From NCBI GenBank assembly GCA_013288445.1, contig JABDBX010000015.1, positions 1 through 34,049 on the forward strand: a stretch of 34,049 nucleotides of DNA. Reading direction: 5' to 3'. Below the pieces are notes generated by a model that was not told the DNA's origin, did no database searches, and saw nothing but the letters and a program-made list of their open reading frames with translations. The stretch is from Bacteroidota bacterium. GTDB taxonomy: Bacteria; Bacteroidota; Bacteroidia; Chitinophagales; Chitinophagaceae. How positions within the stretch are numbered: position 1 is the stretch's first letter; each line of letters begins with the position of its first letter. The position numbers and the translations under genes are program-made. Shown one piece after another: positions 1 through 7,637 of this stretch.

Positions 1-76
1 TTGTGTTGTCTGCCCAATAGAGTACAACTGATGAATGGTGCCAACGCCACAGAAGGTTAATAGTAGCAATAAGCCG

Positions 77-107
77 GGACCCCTTCGACTATCGCTCAGG
101 ATGACAT
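77..107. repeat. Short interspersed-repeat-like sequence (gggaccccttcgactatcgctcaggatgaca)
   Basis: Reverse complement reads TGTCATCCTGAGCGATAGTCGAAGGGGTCCC. It resembles a 'GTCATCCTGAGCG..GTCGAAGGG' intergenic repeat I recall from many Bacteroidota genomes. Only one copy is in this window. Confidence 0.45.
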
Positions 108-125
108 TTCCTTCGGCTTCGCGGG

Positions 126-722
126 CTATGCATTCCGCCCTTTAAGTACCCAATACAGCCCCTTGCAGTCAGACCGCATGGCGGGGAGGAGGAGGAGGAC
201 TATTGTTTCTTCGAGGTAGGAGCAGATGCCCCAAACTATGGCGAGGACAAACAGCCAGTGATAAAAGCCGGAAAAAAAGAGGACGAAAAAGAATATACCC
301 TGCACGTAGCCGCCGGTTTTGCAGGAGTACAAATGCAGGCTGGGGTACTTGCCAAACCGGGCAAGCGACACCAGCAGGGAAAATATATAGGTGGCTAAAA
401 ACACCCATAGCAGCATGGCAGATGGGCTTATATCGTGCCACTTGAACCGGAAGATGCCGGAAACGGCAAGGATGTAGGTGCCAATATCGGCAAGCGAATC
501 GAGCCGGGCGCCGAAACGCGTCTGCAGCTTGAATGTGCGGGCTACCAGGCCATCGAGTATGTCGGTGACCAGGTTGATACAAAGGAAAATCGAGAATAGC
601 TTTTCATTGCCCGATGCTACAAAATACAGTATGACGGGGAAGGTGAGCAGCCGGTAAAAGCTGAGCAGGTTCGGGACGTTGAAAATGTTTTCTTTGTCAG
701 GTAGTGTGTTATTTGTGGCCAT
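126..722 (-). CDS. CDP-alcohol phosphatidyltransferase family membrane protein
   Basis: CDP-OH-P transferase signature DG-LVAR-(8)-G-ARLD-SLAD (DILDGLVARTFKLQTRFGARLDSLADIGTY); multiple hydrophobic segments; 'NVPNLLSFYRLL' N-terminus typical of PgsA-like proteins. Confidence 0.88.
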   Translation of the reverse strand: MATNNTLPDKENIFNVPNLLSFYRLLTFPVILYFVASGNEKLFSIFLCINLVTDILDGLVARTFKLQTRFGARLDSLADIGTYILAVSGIFRFKWHDISPSAMLLWVFLATYIFSLLVSLARFGKYPSLHLYSCKTGGYVQGIFFFVLFFSGFYHWLFVLAIVWGICSYLEETIVLLLLPAMRSDCKGLYWVLKGRNA

Positions 723-797
723 AGTTCAAGTTACGCTTTGCCCGGTATAGTTTTGTGCAATTGTAAAAAAACTTTTTTGCATTCATAAGTGTCCGGC

Positions 798-862
798 GCT
801 ACATGGTCAGCCCTGAAAGGGCGTGATCTAATAGCGATGGGCATCGCCCATCGAACGCTCAT
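798..862. repeat. REP-like paired-palindrome element (copy A)
   Basis: GCCCTGAAAGGGC and CGATGGGCATCGCCCATCG palindromes joined by gtgatcTAATAG. Lies in the gap between the CarS-like and CDP-alcohol transferase genes. Confidence 0.6.
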
Positions 863-867
863 TGGTA

Positions 868-1398
868 TTAAAAACTCTTTTTGATCTTTAACTGAAACAA
901 TAACAGCGAAAAGGTGACATGGATAATAAACGAAACCACAAACAACTCAACGGCCATACTGCCGCTGATGCTGGTAATGAAGTAGTAAACGATAGTGACG
1001 GGTAGGAGCGAATCGGTTTTGTCTATAACATGCTGTAGTAGTTTATAGCGGTGGTGCGACTGGCCTGATGAAATGCCCAGCCTTCGTTTGATGTACGAAT
1101 TTGGCAACTCTGCGATGAGGTAGGTGAGCCCTAAAATGAAGCCAATGCTAAAGGACCAGGCATTGCCAGGCTCATGCAATACGAGCGCCCGGAAGAATAA
1201 GCAACTGAGGCCGCAGGCTACAGGCATAACTATAAAGGCGCGGTAGGTTTTCCCCGCCCCGAATAATGGCACGGAAAGCGGCCTTGCCGCCCAGGCCATG
1301 TAGTTGCGCTTCACAATGAGCATATGCAACACATTGCCTATGAACAGGGGCAAAATGAAGGTGTAGATATGTGGGTAAAATGCGGTCATCTCATGCAT
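868..1398 (-). CDS. CDP-archaeol synthase (CarS/DUF46)-like membrane protein
   Basis: FGAGKTYRAFI near the N-terminus, ELPNSYIKRRLGIS in the middle and a C-terminal 'HVIDKTDSLLP' correspond to CarS-type motifs (GKTwRG..., NSFIKRR..., D..D). Polytopic hydrophobic profile. Confidence 0.7.
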   Translation of the reverse strand: MHEMTAFYPHIYTFILPLFIGNVLHMLIVKRNYMAWAARPLSVPLFGAGKTYRAFIVMPVACGLSCLFFRALVLHEPGNAWSFSIGFILGLTYLIAELPNSYIKRRLGISSGQSHHRYKLLQHVIDKTDSLLPVTIVYYFITSISGSMAVELFVVSFIIHVTFSLLLFQLKIKKSF

Positions 1399-2086
1399 GG
1401 AAAAACAGGACTAATATAATAACAACCGTTGCAGGAATGGTAATGTTGTCGATGCCCTTGCCGCTCAATGCCTCGCTTACAGCTGCCAGCGCTGCAATGA
1501 GCACGGCTACTGGTAAAAGCAAACCCCAGCTAACGCCATGGGCAAAGCATAAAAACAAGACGATCCCCAGGGTGAATGACGACACAAAAAAGGCCGAGGA
1601 GCCTACCAATGTTTTGGTATCGCTGCCTATGGTGAAGCGGCCATACGGGAAGTTCTTTCCGGCAAGGGCAGCTACGGGGTCGCAGATAGCCAGCGTGAGT
1701 ATGGGCAGGTAGAAATACAGGTAGGGATCTGGGGCGATGGCATTTTTGCGGGCGTAATAATCATACACTAAGTAGCAGCCATACACGGCAACCGGGTAGG
1801 AAATACTGCCATGCGACTTGCGGTCTATACCATTTATGGACTTTAAAAAATGGAACCGCAGGCTGGCCAGGATGATGAGCGCGAAAGTGGCGCAAAGCAG
1901 CAATACCAGCCATTGGTTATGCAGCAGTACAGGGAACAGCAATGTAAGGAAACCTGTGCCTATATGCACGAGCTTACGAGTGAGTTCTGCCTTGACGTGG
2001 CATTTATAATAAAGAAGTTCTGCCACACCAAAAAGGCTAAGGAAAGACAGCGCCAGCAGCGTGGTATTGATGATGTCCCTGCTCAT
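1391..2086 (-). CDS. Dolichol/phytol kinase-like (SEC59/VTE5/DGK1-type) CTP-dependent kinase or cytidylyltransferase-like membrane protein
   Basis: Motifs 'RKLVHIGTGF', 'DPVAALAGKNFPYGRF' and 'DTKTLVGSSAFF' match the phytol/dolichol kinase family. Overlaps the downstream CarS-like start (1391-1398) and the upstream HMGR stop (2083-2086). Confidence 0.75.
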   Translation of the reverse strand: MSRDIINTTLLALSFLSLFGVAELLYYKCHVKAELTRKLVHIGTGFLTLLFPVLLHNQWLVLLLCATFALIILASLRFHFLKSINGIDRKSHGSISYPVAVYGCYLVYDYYARKNAIAPDPYLYFYLPILTLAICDPVAALAGKNFPYGRFTIGSDTKTLVGSSAFFVSSFTLGIVLFLCFAHGVSWGLLLPVAVLIAALAAVSEALSGKGIDNITIPATVVIILVLFFHA

Positions 2087-3360
2087 TTTTTTCGCCCGAA
2101 TTTTTTATGTGCCGACGAAAAATGCCCTGCCGAAAGGGCTGCAGCAATGGACAGTTCGCCGGCCAGCACCAGGGCGCCACAGATCTCGGCAAACTTACGG
2201 GCCTTGCCCACGCCGTAGCAATCCATTAGTTCCAGGCATTCTTTTTGGGTGGGTAGCCCCGTGCCGCCGCCTATTGTGCCCACGATAAGGTTAGGCAGTG
2301 TGACGCTGACATACAGGTCGCCACCAGGTGTAACCTCCATACGGGTAATGCCCACTGCGGCTTCCGATACACAGGCTACATCCTGCCCGGTAGCAAGGAA
2401 CAATGCAGCAAGGCCATTGGCATAATGCCCCTGTGCACCTATAGCCCCGCTTTGGATGGCCCCTATTGTTGATGACTTCCAGTATTCCGACATGGCCTCC
2501 GGTGTTGTTTTCAGCACCTCGTTCACTATCTTTTCCGGCAGGCATATCTCGGTGGTCACTTTCTTGCCCCGCACCGTGCTAAAGGACAGGGATGTGGCCT
2601 TCTTGTCGCCGGAATAATTGCTTTCTATAAACCAGAACAATGGTTTCACGGGTGCATTTTCCACTATGTAGTGGCATATGGCATCGGTGCAAAGCGTTAC
2701 CATATTTTGCCCTGATGCATCGCCGGTATGGTATTCAAAAGTGAGGATGAGGTGGTTGCCCTCTATGTTGGTTGTTACTTCTGTCAATTTAGCAAAGCGG
2801 CTGGTTCGCTCCGTTATGGCTTTGAACTCGTCCATTTGCGGCAGTAGCCAGATAAGGAACTGGCCGAGTTCAGATATGTCTTTGAACTTGAAGAGTGGGC
2901 TGCGCTGCACCCCTTCCACCAGGCATATGGAAGTGGCGCCGCCAGCCAGGTTGCAAGCCTTTGCGCCACGGTGGTAAGAAGCCACCAAAGCCCCCTCGCT
3001 CGTGGCCAGCGGCACATAAAAATCGCCATTGGCGGCAGAACCTATTACCCGTAGAGGCCCTATCACCCCCATTGGAATCATGGCCATGCCTATGTAATTC
3101 TCTATGTTGCCATTGAGCGCACTTAGATCTGAGAAGTTCTTTTTCCCTGCAACAAACGGAAGCTCCTTACCTGTTTCCCCGGCCAGGAACTGAAGCCGTT
3201 TATTTATGCCCTCTTCACAGACAGATTGCTCGAATGGCATATTCGCCAACGCAACTTCGCCCGAAGATTTGTTTTGGATATTCCCTATCAGCACATCAAT
3301 ATTGTGCAGTGCGCCTATCATTTCCAGGGCGCTCCTCGCCTTATCATTTGTAGATGCCAT
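2083..3360 (-). CDS. Hydroxymethylglutaryl-CoA reductase (class I-like)
   Basis: ENYIGMAMIPMGVIGPL, VPLATSEGALVAS, TGDASGQNMVTLCTDA, SGDKKAT, ATGQDVACVSEA, LPNLIVGTIGGGTGLPTQ, GELSIAAALSAGH motifs of HMG-CoA reductase. Confidence 0.95.
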   Translation of the reverse strand: MASTNDKARSALEMIGALHNIDVLIGNIQNKSSGEVALANMPFEQSVCEEGINKRLQFLAGETGKELPFVAGKKNFSDLSALNGNIENYIGMAMIPMGVIGPLRVIGSAANGDFYVPLATSEGALVASYHRGAKACNLAGGATSICLVEGVQRSPLFKFKDISELGQFLIWLLPQMDEFKAITERTSRFAKLTEVTTNIEGNHLILTFEYHTGDASGQNMVTLCTDAICHYIVENAPVKPLFWFIESNYSGDKKATSLSFSTVRGKKVTTEICLPEKIVNEVLKTTPEAMSEYWKSSTIGAIQSGAIGAQGHYANGLAALFLATGQDVACVSEAAVGITRMEVTPGGDLYVSVTLPNLIVGTIGGGTGLPTQKECLELMDCYGVGKARKFAEICGALVLAGELSIAAALSAGHFSSAHKKFGRKK

Positions 3361-3377
3361 CGCGTTAGTTTTACGGA

Positions 3378-3399
3378 TTCAAAACTTGTGAGTTTTGAA
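3378..3399. promoter_or_regulatory. Perfect 9-bp inverted repeat in the HMGR 5' leader
   Basis: TTCAAAACT-tgtg-AGTTTTGAA, 18-39 bp upstream of the HMGR start codon. A second small inverted repeat, GTAAT-aactgc-ATTAC, lies at 3405-3420. Confidence 0.5.
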
Positions 3400-3465
3400 G
3401 ATACGTAATAACTGCATTACAGCGTATATGTATTTTGCGGGGTGACCACCCGGACACATCGCCTG

Positions 3466-4506
3466 CTATTGCAGTTTCGCTATGGTGATGACTGTGACCA
3501 AAACTACTAAACAGGCTATTGTAGCCGTGGTTAGGGCTTGCCTGGAGATGGGTGCGTGCTTGCTTATACCGGGATAGTAGGCATAGCCAATAAGGAAGCC
3601 ACTTACCAGCCCGCCTATGTGGGCTGCATTGTCTGTATTGCCCTGCAGGCCATATAGCAGGTTGAAGAGTACGAAGAACAAAATGCTCCGTAGCATGGTC
3701 TTTCTCAGCGTCTTTTGAAGGTGACTGGTGGTGAGCATGGACAGGAACACGCCGTACATACCAAAGATAGCACCCGATGCGCCCACACCTACACTATTTG
3801 CATGGATGGCAATACTCATAAGCCCGGCGCAAATCCCAGTGAGCATATAGGCTGAGAAAAAACGGAAACGGCCCATCAGCGGCTCCAGGAACATACCTAT
3901 GTATAGCAGCGCATAGGTGTTCATGAGCAGGTGCATAGCGCCTCCGTGCAGAAACATATAAGTGAGTAGCCGCCACCATTCGCCATGTGTGACAGCGGGC
4001 CTTAGGTTACCACCCCACTGGAATAATTCGCGGGCCGTAGGGTTCAGTGGCGAAATGCCCGCAAGCACCATAGCTATAAACACAAGTGCATTGGCATAGT
4101 TAATAAGCGGGGTAACCAGGTAGCTTTTCGAAGGGATGAGCGCGCCATATTTTTCCCGGTTCATGGGGTGCAGGTTCCGGTTGGCTTTGTCCCGTTCCTC
4201 TAATATTTTCGCTATGGTTTGGTTTAGTAAGGCTGCATTTTGCCTGCTTTGCAATTCGTTCCAATAAAAACCATTAATGGGCCGACTCCGGAAAGTTACA
4301 TTTTTGCCGTCTATGGTAATAGATACGATCTCGGAACTGAGCGGGTTGTTGTTGGGTACCTGGCAGGTAATGCTGTTGCCGCTCCAGCCCACTATATGCC
4401 ATTGCAACTGCGCCACAGCCCTTTGTACCAGTGCCAGGTATTGCACGGGCTCCAGCTTGTGCATTGGCATATCTTCTATATACTCCGGCACGCTCACTAC
4501 TTCCAT
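3466..4506 (-). CDS. Rhomboid family intramembrane serine protease
   Basis: GASGAIFGMYG (catalytic Ser), NAAHIGGLVSGFLIG (catalytic His), 'HGGAMHLLMN' motif, N-terminal soluble extension. Confidence 0.92.
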   Translation of the reverse strand: MEVVSVPEYIEDMPMHKLEPVQYLALVQRAVAQLQWHIVGWSGNSITCQVPNNNPLSSEIVSITIDGKNVTFRSRPINGFYWNELQSRQNAALLNQTIAKILEERDKANRNLHPMNREKYGALIPSKSYLVTPLINYANALVFIAMVLAGISPLNPTARELFQWGGNLRPAVTHGEWWRLLTYMFLHGGAMHLLMNTYALLYIGMFLEPLMGRFRFFSAYMLTGICAGLMSIAIHANSVGVGASGAIFGMYGVFLSMLTTSHLQKTLRKTMLRSILFFVLFNLLYGLQGNTDNAAHIGGLVSGFLIGYAYYPGISKHAPISRQALTTATIACLVVLVTVITIAKLQ

Positions 4507-4526
4507 GAACTATATTGATTTGAGTG

Positions 4527-4534
4527 CAAAGGTA
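4527..4534 (-). promoter_or_regulatory. Bacteroidota -7 element (TACCTTTG) for the rhomboid gene
   Basis: CAAAGGTA on + = TACCTTTG on -, about 20 bp upstream of the ATG; divergent with the MarR promoter. Confidence 0.5.
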
Positions 4535-4649
4535 GATGCATCTGCATTGTGCCATTATCAGATAATCTTAACCCTGAATTATTAAAGATGATAAAGGCCG
4601 CATCGCGATTTGGCGTATATAAGTGTTATGCATTTACTCTATATCTAAC

Positions 4650-4657
4650 TACCTTTG
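4650..4657 (+). promoter_or_regulatory. Bacteroidota -7 element (TACCTTTG) for the MarR gene
   Basis: TACCTTTG immediately upstream of the ATG at 4662; implies a very short or absent leader. Confidence 0.5.
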
Positions 4658-4661
4658 CGCT

Positions 4662-5111
4662 ATGAAACTGGAAGAAGCCATAAGATCGAACCGGTTTGAT
4701 AGTGAGACGCACAAGGCCACTATCAATATTTTATACACGGCTTACTGGCTTAAGAATAATCTAAGCAATGCATTGAAGCCGGAAGATATAACCATGGAGC
4801 AGTACAATGTATTGCGGATACTGAAAGGGAAGCACCCGGAGGCGCTATGTGTGAAGGACATTGGCAGCCGCATCATAGAAAAAAGCTCGAACGTGCCGCG
4901 CATCATAGACAGGCTGGTGATAAAGAAACTGGTGAAGCGGGCGCCGTCGGAGGAAGATAAAAGGGAAACCCTGGTGGGCCTTACAGAAAAAGGTTTAGGT
5001 GTGCTTGCAAAAGCGACTGGTATAATTGAGCAGCTTAGCCAGGAACATACAGGTATTGATGAGGCCGAGGCGCGGGCGCTGAATGGGCTGCTGGAGAAAC
5101 TGAGAGGGTAG
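4662..5111 (+). CDS. MarR family winged-helix transcriptional regulator
   Basis: 'TMEQYNVLRILKGKHPEALCVKDIGSRIIEKSSNVPRIIDRLVIKKLVKRAPSEEDKRETLVGLTEKG' is a classic MarR wHTH. The ATG at 4662 is preferred over the GTG at 4623 given in the ORF track. Confidence 0.9.
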   Translation: MKLEEAIRSNRFDSETHKATINILYTAYWLKNNLSNALKPEDITMEQYNVLRILKGKHPEALCVKDIGSRIIEKSSNVPRIIDRLVIKKLVKRAPSEEDKRETLVGLTEKGLGVLAKATGIIEQLSQEHTGIDEAEARALNGLLEKLRG

Positions 5112-5168
5112 CTTTTATAAACTGCGGGCTTTTTTTCCTACTTTGGCATGGTGCAATACAATTGAGGC

Positions 5169-6425
5169 ATGTGGCAATCTATCAGGGCGTTGTTTTTTAA
5201 TCCCCGGTTTTTATTGGTAGTATATGTGGTTTCCGCCGTTTTTATATCGGTGCAATTGGTGCTGCTTGGCTCGCACCTGTTTGTGCTATGGACGCCAAGC
5301 CCCGGCGCTAACGATGATATTATGAACCGGTCTGCAATTCTGCAACAGTTTGTGGGTATGCGGTTTACGGAGTATAATAATTATGTAGTCTTTAAGCAAT
5401 CATTCTTTCACCTGCTTCATGGCAGCAACCTATACACCATATATCCCGCAGAGCAGTGGGACCTGTATAAATACAGCCCTACGTTTGCTTTGTTCATGGG
5501 CTTCTTTGCTTACCTGCCAGATGTGGTTGGCCTGTCTATTTGGAACCTGCTGAATGTGGTAACATTGTTCTTTGCCATAAGGATGCTGCCTTTTAATGTG
5601 CGCACGCAGTGCATCATACTGTGGTTTGTGGCCAATGACCTGCTTACCTGCCTGGCCAATGCCCAGAGCAACGGGCTTATGTGCGCGCTGATAGTTGCGG
5701 CTTTTTGCTGCCTGCAAAACGGCAAGCTGGTGTGGGCCACACTGTGGCTGGTAGTGGCTACTTACATAAAGGTATATGGCGCCATTGGTTTCTGCTTGTT
5801 TTTGTTCTACCCTGGCAAGGTGCGGTTCATTCTTTACGCCATTTTATGGACGGTGCTTTTTGCGGTGCTGCCACTCGTTGTTACGCCTTTTCATACCCTT
5901 GTATGGCAATACCACAACTGGGCCGATATGATGATAGCCGATGCCACAGCTGCGCTGGGCCTGTCGGTAGTGGGGTGGTTATATACCTGGTTCGGCATAC
6001 TGAACAGTAAGGGCTATGTATCTATACTTGGGGTGGTATTGTTCCTGCTGCCGTTTGTGCGCTTCCGCATGTATAAGGATGAGGTATTTAAGTTGCTGAT
6101 GCTGGCATCGCTGCTTATCTGGGTCATTATCTTCAACCATAAGGCCGAATCGCCGACATACATTATTGCTGTTACCGGTGTGGCAATATGGTATTTTGCC
6201 ATGCCCAGGGCTGCCTGGAGAACTGCGCTTATCCTGTTTGTATTTGTGTTCACAGGGCTTTCCGGCACTGATTTTTTTCCGCACTTTATACGGGCGAATT
6301 TCATACTGCCATACAAGATAAAGGCGTTCCCGTGCATACTGGCCTGGTGCGTGGTGTTTGGCGAGCTGATGCTATTGAAGAGAGGCGAGAATGTGACGAG
6401 CGACCTACAACCCGCAAATAAATAG
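5169..6425 (+). CDS. Glycosyltransferase family 87 (DUF2029)-like polytopic membrane protein
   Basis: About 10 hydrophobic segments; 'YKYSPTFALFMGFFAYLP', 'NAQSNGLMCALIVAAFCCLQNGK', 'KVYGAIGFCLFLFYPGK' patterns typical of GT87/DUF2029. Confidence 0.8.
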   Translation: MWQSIRALFFNPRFLLVVYVVSAVFISVQLVLLGSHLFVLWTPSPGANDDIMNRSAILQQFVGMRFTEYNNYVVFKQSFFHLLHGSNLYTIYPAEQWDLYKYSPTFALFMGFFAYLPDVVGLSIWNLLNVVTLFFAIRMLPFNVRTQCIILWFVANDLLTCLANAQSNGLMCALIVAAFCCLQNGKLVWATLWLVVATYIKVYGAIGFCLFLFYPGKVRFILYAILWTVLFAVLPLVVTPFHTLVWQYHNWADMMIADATAALGLSVVGWLYTWFGILNSKGYVSILGVVLFLLPFVRFRMYKDEVFKLLMLASLLIWVIIFNHKAESPTYIIAVTGVAIWYFAMPRAAWRTALILFVFVFTGLSGTDFFPHFIRANFILPYKIKAFPCILAWCVVFGELMLLKRGENVTSDLQPANK

Positions 6426-6508
6426 GCTAATCAATTAGAAAAAAGAAAAAAAATAGCGATATTAGCTGCTAATTTAGTGACACACTACTTTTTAACTAAG
6501 TTTTAATT

Positions 6509-6667
6509 ATGAAATATAGGGTACTGAGAATAATTGCATTGTTTATTCTGCTTGTCAACCTAAGCAGTTGCTTTGAGGGGAGATGGGCGAAGTATCATAG
6601 CAGGGGCCATTATGGGCACCGTAAGCATTACCAGTCTATGCATAATCACCACAATGGTGATTGGTAG
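6509..6667 (+). CDS. Small (52 aa) His-rich putative lipoprotein
   Basis: Translation MKYRVLRIIALFILLVNLSSCFEGRWAKYHSRGHYGHRKHYQSMHNHHNGDW*; lipobox LSSC after a hydrophobic stretch, 8 His in the tail. Below the 60-aa cutoff of the ORF track. Confidence 0.55.
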   Translation: MKYRVLRIIALFILLVNLSSCFEGRWAKYHSRGHYGHRKHYQSMHNHHNGDW

Positions 6668-6815
6668 GGCAATGCCGCGTGTTTATGCATCGTGTGGCTG
6701 GTGATTTCGCCAGTTGATTTCTGTTTCTGCAAATCCCTTCCGCTTAGGAACATTAGCGCCTAAAGTGTTATCGACTTTTTTTAAAAGGTTATACTTTTAT
6801 TCGAAGCATTTATTT

Positions 6816-7331
6816 ATGAAACGGCAATTACTTATCCTATTTGTTTTTTTTGTTTCGCCAATGTATGGGCAAAGGTTTACGCTTGGTGAGTTAATAAAAA
6901 TGACAAGCATGAATTGGGATAACTTCGATACCTATGCACTAATGCACGGGTACAGATATTCAGATGTAAGCGTTAATAAGGACACCTTGAATTTTAATAA
7001 ACCAGTGAATCGAATTTATAAGGGCAATGAAAAAAATAAAGAAAATAAAATTATCAACATGCGCCGATCGGAGGTATCTAACGACGTAACAATTGTTTAT
7101 ATAACTCCGGATGTTGCTGATTATTTGGAAATAAAAAAAGATTTGAAGCACTCTGAATTCAAATATCTCAGTACAAGTACCTTGCCAATGGGTAATAGCA
7201 ATGTAATAGTTTTCGATTATGGCAATCGGAAAATTGAAGTGTCCTTGATGACATACGATTTAAAAAAAACAACTTCTAATATGGGCAATGATTCAGAATA
7301 CCGAATAATCGTCACAAAGAGCTGTCCTTAA
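6816..7331 (+). CDS. Hypothetical secreted protein
   Basis: Signal peptide MKRQLLILFVFFVSPMYGQ from the internal ATG at 6816; no recognised domain. Confidence 0.6.
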   Translation: MKRQLLILFVFFVSPMYGQRFTLGELIKMTSMNWDNFDTYALMHGYRYSDVSVNKDTLNFNKPVNRIYKGNEKNKENKIINMRRSEVSNDVTIVYITPDVADYLEIKKDLKHSEFKYLSTSTLPMGNSNVIVFDYGNRKIEVSLMTYDLKKTTSNMGNDSEYRIIVTKSCP

Positions 7332-7575
7332 ATCGGCGTTTATATTCCCCTCCGAAAGTAAGCCTATCAGCCAATTATACACTACATACGTATTGTCAAT
7401 CATGCTACTTCCCGGCTTCGTCAAGCTACCCATGAATATTTCTTCTTTTGAAGGAGACCGATCCCAACGTAGGAGAGATATTAGCCTACTTGGTGTTCGA
7501 GCAGCCTAATCGTTTTTATATGCAGTTGACGGCTATTTTCTAAAATACCTGCAATCTAAAAAAACTAATAATTGA

Positions 7576-7583
7576 TACCTTTG
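7576..7583 (+). promoter_or_regulatory. Bacteroidota -7 element (TACCTTTG) for the histidine kinase
   Basis: TACCTTTG 55 bp upstream of the ATG at 7638. Confidence 0.4.
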
Positions 7584-7637
7584 TGTTTTGAAACCTTAGC
7601 CATCAGACCACGTATATCACTGTTAAAATAAAGGACA

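Noticed and set aside
169-582. Antisense ORFs opposite the CDP-alcohol transferase and many other antisense ORFs in the track
   Set aside because: They overlap strongly supported genes on the other strand, have no recognisable domains and show low-complexity Arg/His/Pro composition typical of shadow frames.
7332-7575. Possible gene remnant in the 7.3-7.6 kb gap (minus-strand MGSLTKPGSSMIDNTYVVYNWLIGLLSEG...)
   Set aside because: Very short frame running into the 3' end of the neighbouring gene, no recognisable family.
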